Shown here in pieces: positions 62,681 through 64,000 of a stretch of DNA of 64,000 nucleotides. How positions within the stretch are numbered: position 1 is the first letter of the stretch; the number at the start of each line of letters is the position of its first letter. The notes below the pieces were generated by a model. It worked only from the letters and a program-made list of their open reading frames with translations. It searched no databases and was not told where the DNA came from. Source of the DNA: Bifidobacterium rousetti (GTDB taxonomy: Bacteria > Actinomycetota > Actinomycetes > Actinomycetales > Bifidobacteriaceae); assembly GCF_008698235.1 (NCBI RefSeq), contig NZ_PEBH01000009.1:1-64000 (forward strand). The letters are read 5' to 3'. Made by a program: the position numbers and the translations under genes.

Positions 62681-64000
62681 CTACTTGCGCTCGACTTCCC
62701 GCATCTCGAAGGTCTCGATGATGTCGCCGATCTCGATGTCGTTGAACGAACCGAGGTTGATACCGGCCTCGTAGCCCTCCTTGACGGACTGCACGTCGTC
62801 CTTGAAACGACGCAGCGAGGAGATCTCGAGGTCGTTGACCGTGGCGACGCCGTTGCGCAGGATACGGCACTTCGTGCCGCGCTTGACCTCGCCGTCCTGG
62901 ACCATAACGCCGGCGATGTTGCCGAACTTGGACGAACGGAAGATCTCGCGGATCTCGCTGTGGGAGGTGACGACCTCCTCGTACTCCGGCTTGAGCATGC
63001 CCTTCAGGGCGGCCTCGATGTCCTCGATGGCCTTGTAGATGATCGAGTAGTACTTGATCTCCACGCCCTCGCGGTCGGCGAGCTCCTGGACCTGACGGTT
63101 CGGGCGCACGTTGAAGCCGAGGATGACGGCCTTGTCGACCGTGGCGAGGTTGACGTCGTTCTGCGTGATCGCGCCGACGCCGCGGTGGATGACCTGGATG
63201 CCGACCTCGTCGGACACCTCGATCTTCATCAGGGAGTCCTCGAGCGCCTCGACGGAGCCGGAGGAATCGCCCTTGATGACTATGTTGAGCATGTCCACCT
63301 CGGACTTGGCGAACTGCTCCTTCAGGGACTCGAGGGAGACGACCTTGCGGCGCTTGGCCAGCTGGGCGGCGCGCTCGGTGGCCTGGCGCTTCTCGGCGAT
63401 CTGGCGTGCGGTGCGGTCGTCCGGGGCGACGAGGAACAGGTCGCCTGCGGTCGGCACGGAGGTCAGGCCCAGCACCTGAACAGGCGTGGACGGGGTGGCC
63501 TCCTTCATGTGGTTGCCGTTCTCGTCGAGCATCGCGCGCACGCGGCCGTACGAGGTGCCGGCCACGATCGCGTCGCCGATGTGCAGGGTGCCCTGCTGGA
63601 CGAGCACGGTGGCCACGGCGCCGCGGCCCTTGTCGAGCCTGGCCTCGATGGTGGCGCCGCGGGCGTCCATATCCGGGTTCGCGCGCAGGTCGAGATCCGC
63701 GTCGGCGGTAAGCAGCACGGCTTCGAGGAGCTTGTCCACGTTGATGTTCTGCTTGGCGGAGATGTCGACGAACATCGTGTCGCCGCCGTACTCCTCCGGC
63801 ACCAGACCGAACTCGGTGAGCTGGCCGCGCACCTTGTCGGGGTTCGCGCCCGGCTTGTCGATCTTGTTGACGGCCACGACGATCGGCACCTTGGCGGCCT
63901 TCGCATGGTTGATCGCCTCGACGGTCTGCGGCATGACGCCGTCATCCGCCGCCACGACGATGATCGCGACGTCGGTGATCTCGGCACCACGGGCACGCAT
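62681..64000 (-). CDS. infB: Translation initiation factor IF-2, C-terminal 439 residues
   Basis: The gene enters from beyond the window end, so the N-terminus and the start of the G domain are missing. Seen: rest of the G domain with [12 protein letters not shown] (G4), [20 protein letters not shown] (G5 region), then domains II-IV including the fMet-tRNA-binding C-terminus. Delivers initiator tRNA to the 30S subunit. Upstream of rbfA as in nusA-infB-rbfA-truB-ribF clusters. 62524-62680 has no gene. Confidence 0.97.
   Translation of the reverse strand: MRARGAEITDVAIIVVAADDGVMPQTVEAINHAKAAKVPIVVAVNKIDKPGANPDKVRGQLTEFGLVPEEYGGDTMFVDISAKQNINVDKLLEAVLLTADADLDLRANPDMDARGATIEARLDKGRGAVATVLVQQGTLHIGDAIVAGTSYGRVRAMLDENGNHMKEATPSTPVQVLGLTSVPTAGDLFLVAPDDRTARQIAEKRQATERAAQLAKRRKVVSLESLKEQFAKSEVDMLNIVIKGDSSGSVEALEDSLMKIEVSDEVGIQVIHRGVGAITQNDVNLATVDKAVILGFNVRPNRQVQELADREGVEIKYYSIIYKAIEDIEAALKGMLKPEYEEVVTSHSEIREIFRSSKFGNIAGVMVQDGEVKRGTKCRILRNGVATVNDLEISSLRRFKDDVQSVKEGYEAGINLGSFNDIEIGDIIETFEMREVERK

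Overview
The window is a chromosome segment of a high-GC actinobacterium, almost certainly a Bifidobacterium. Reasons: the local gene order (serC, SenX3-like kinase, phoU, gpmA, menA, lysS), the purely fermentative gene set, the divergent PspC two-component locus, the 29-residue bS22-type ribosomal protein, and typical bifidobacterial housekeeping proteins (N-terminally extended DHFR, RNase HI with a long tail, RbfA with an acidic tail). The species cannot be fixed from the sequence alone.

Layout. 1-5.8 kb: an OmpR-type two-component system divergent from a four-gene operon (lipoprotein, peptidoglycan-binding adaptor, ABC ATPase, MacB/FtsX-like permease). 5.9-12.1 kb: LMW tyrosine phosphatase, folA, thyA, OsmC, a tandem UspA protein and two secreted or anchored cell-wall hydrolases (NlpC/P60 and CHAP). 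12.4-20.2 kb: serC, a small membrane protein, a SenX3-like kinase whose phospho-acceptor histidine is replaced by glutamate, phoU, gpmA, menA and lysS.

20.5-25.7 kb is the most unusual part. It is a roughly 5.2-kb, AT-richer integrated element in the 3' end of tRNA-Pro(CGG), bounded by 17-bp direct repeats. It carries a tyrosine integrase, a Rep protein with circovirus-like (CRESS) features (HUH-type nickase plus superfamily 3 helicase), a T-shaped double-hairpin palindrome next to about a dozen GGCAC iterons (candidate origin), an excisionase-like protein, a ribbon-helix-helix protein and several small unknowns. It therefore looks like an integrated rolling-circle plasmid or virus-like replicon.

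25.8-39.9 kb: an MFS exporter, a DUF4037/DUF4125 pair, a membrane alpha/beta hydrolase, the PspC envelope-stress locus (two membrane proteins divergent from a PspC-kinase and a LuxR-type regulator), a GDSL esterase, tRNA-Ser(UGA) and serS. 40-48.2 kb: a type I restriction-modification system (hsdM, hsdS, hsdR) interrupted by a RelB-like antitoxin/PIN toxin module with a 32-bp perfect palindromic operator, and by repeat-rich spacers. 48.4-64 kb: a lipid kinase, a LicT/BglG antiterminator with its PTS IIBCA target and a recognisable RAT/terminator, pgm, an RNase HI fusion, rpiA, bS22, a membrane-anchored unknown, radA, then ribF, truB, rbfA and the 3' two-thirds of infB in the conserved translation cluster.

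Start sites were chosen from visible ribosome-binding sites and family N-termini. Families were assigned by reading motifs; no database search was run.
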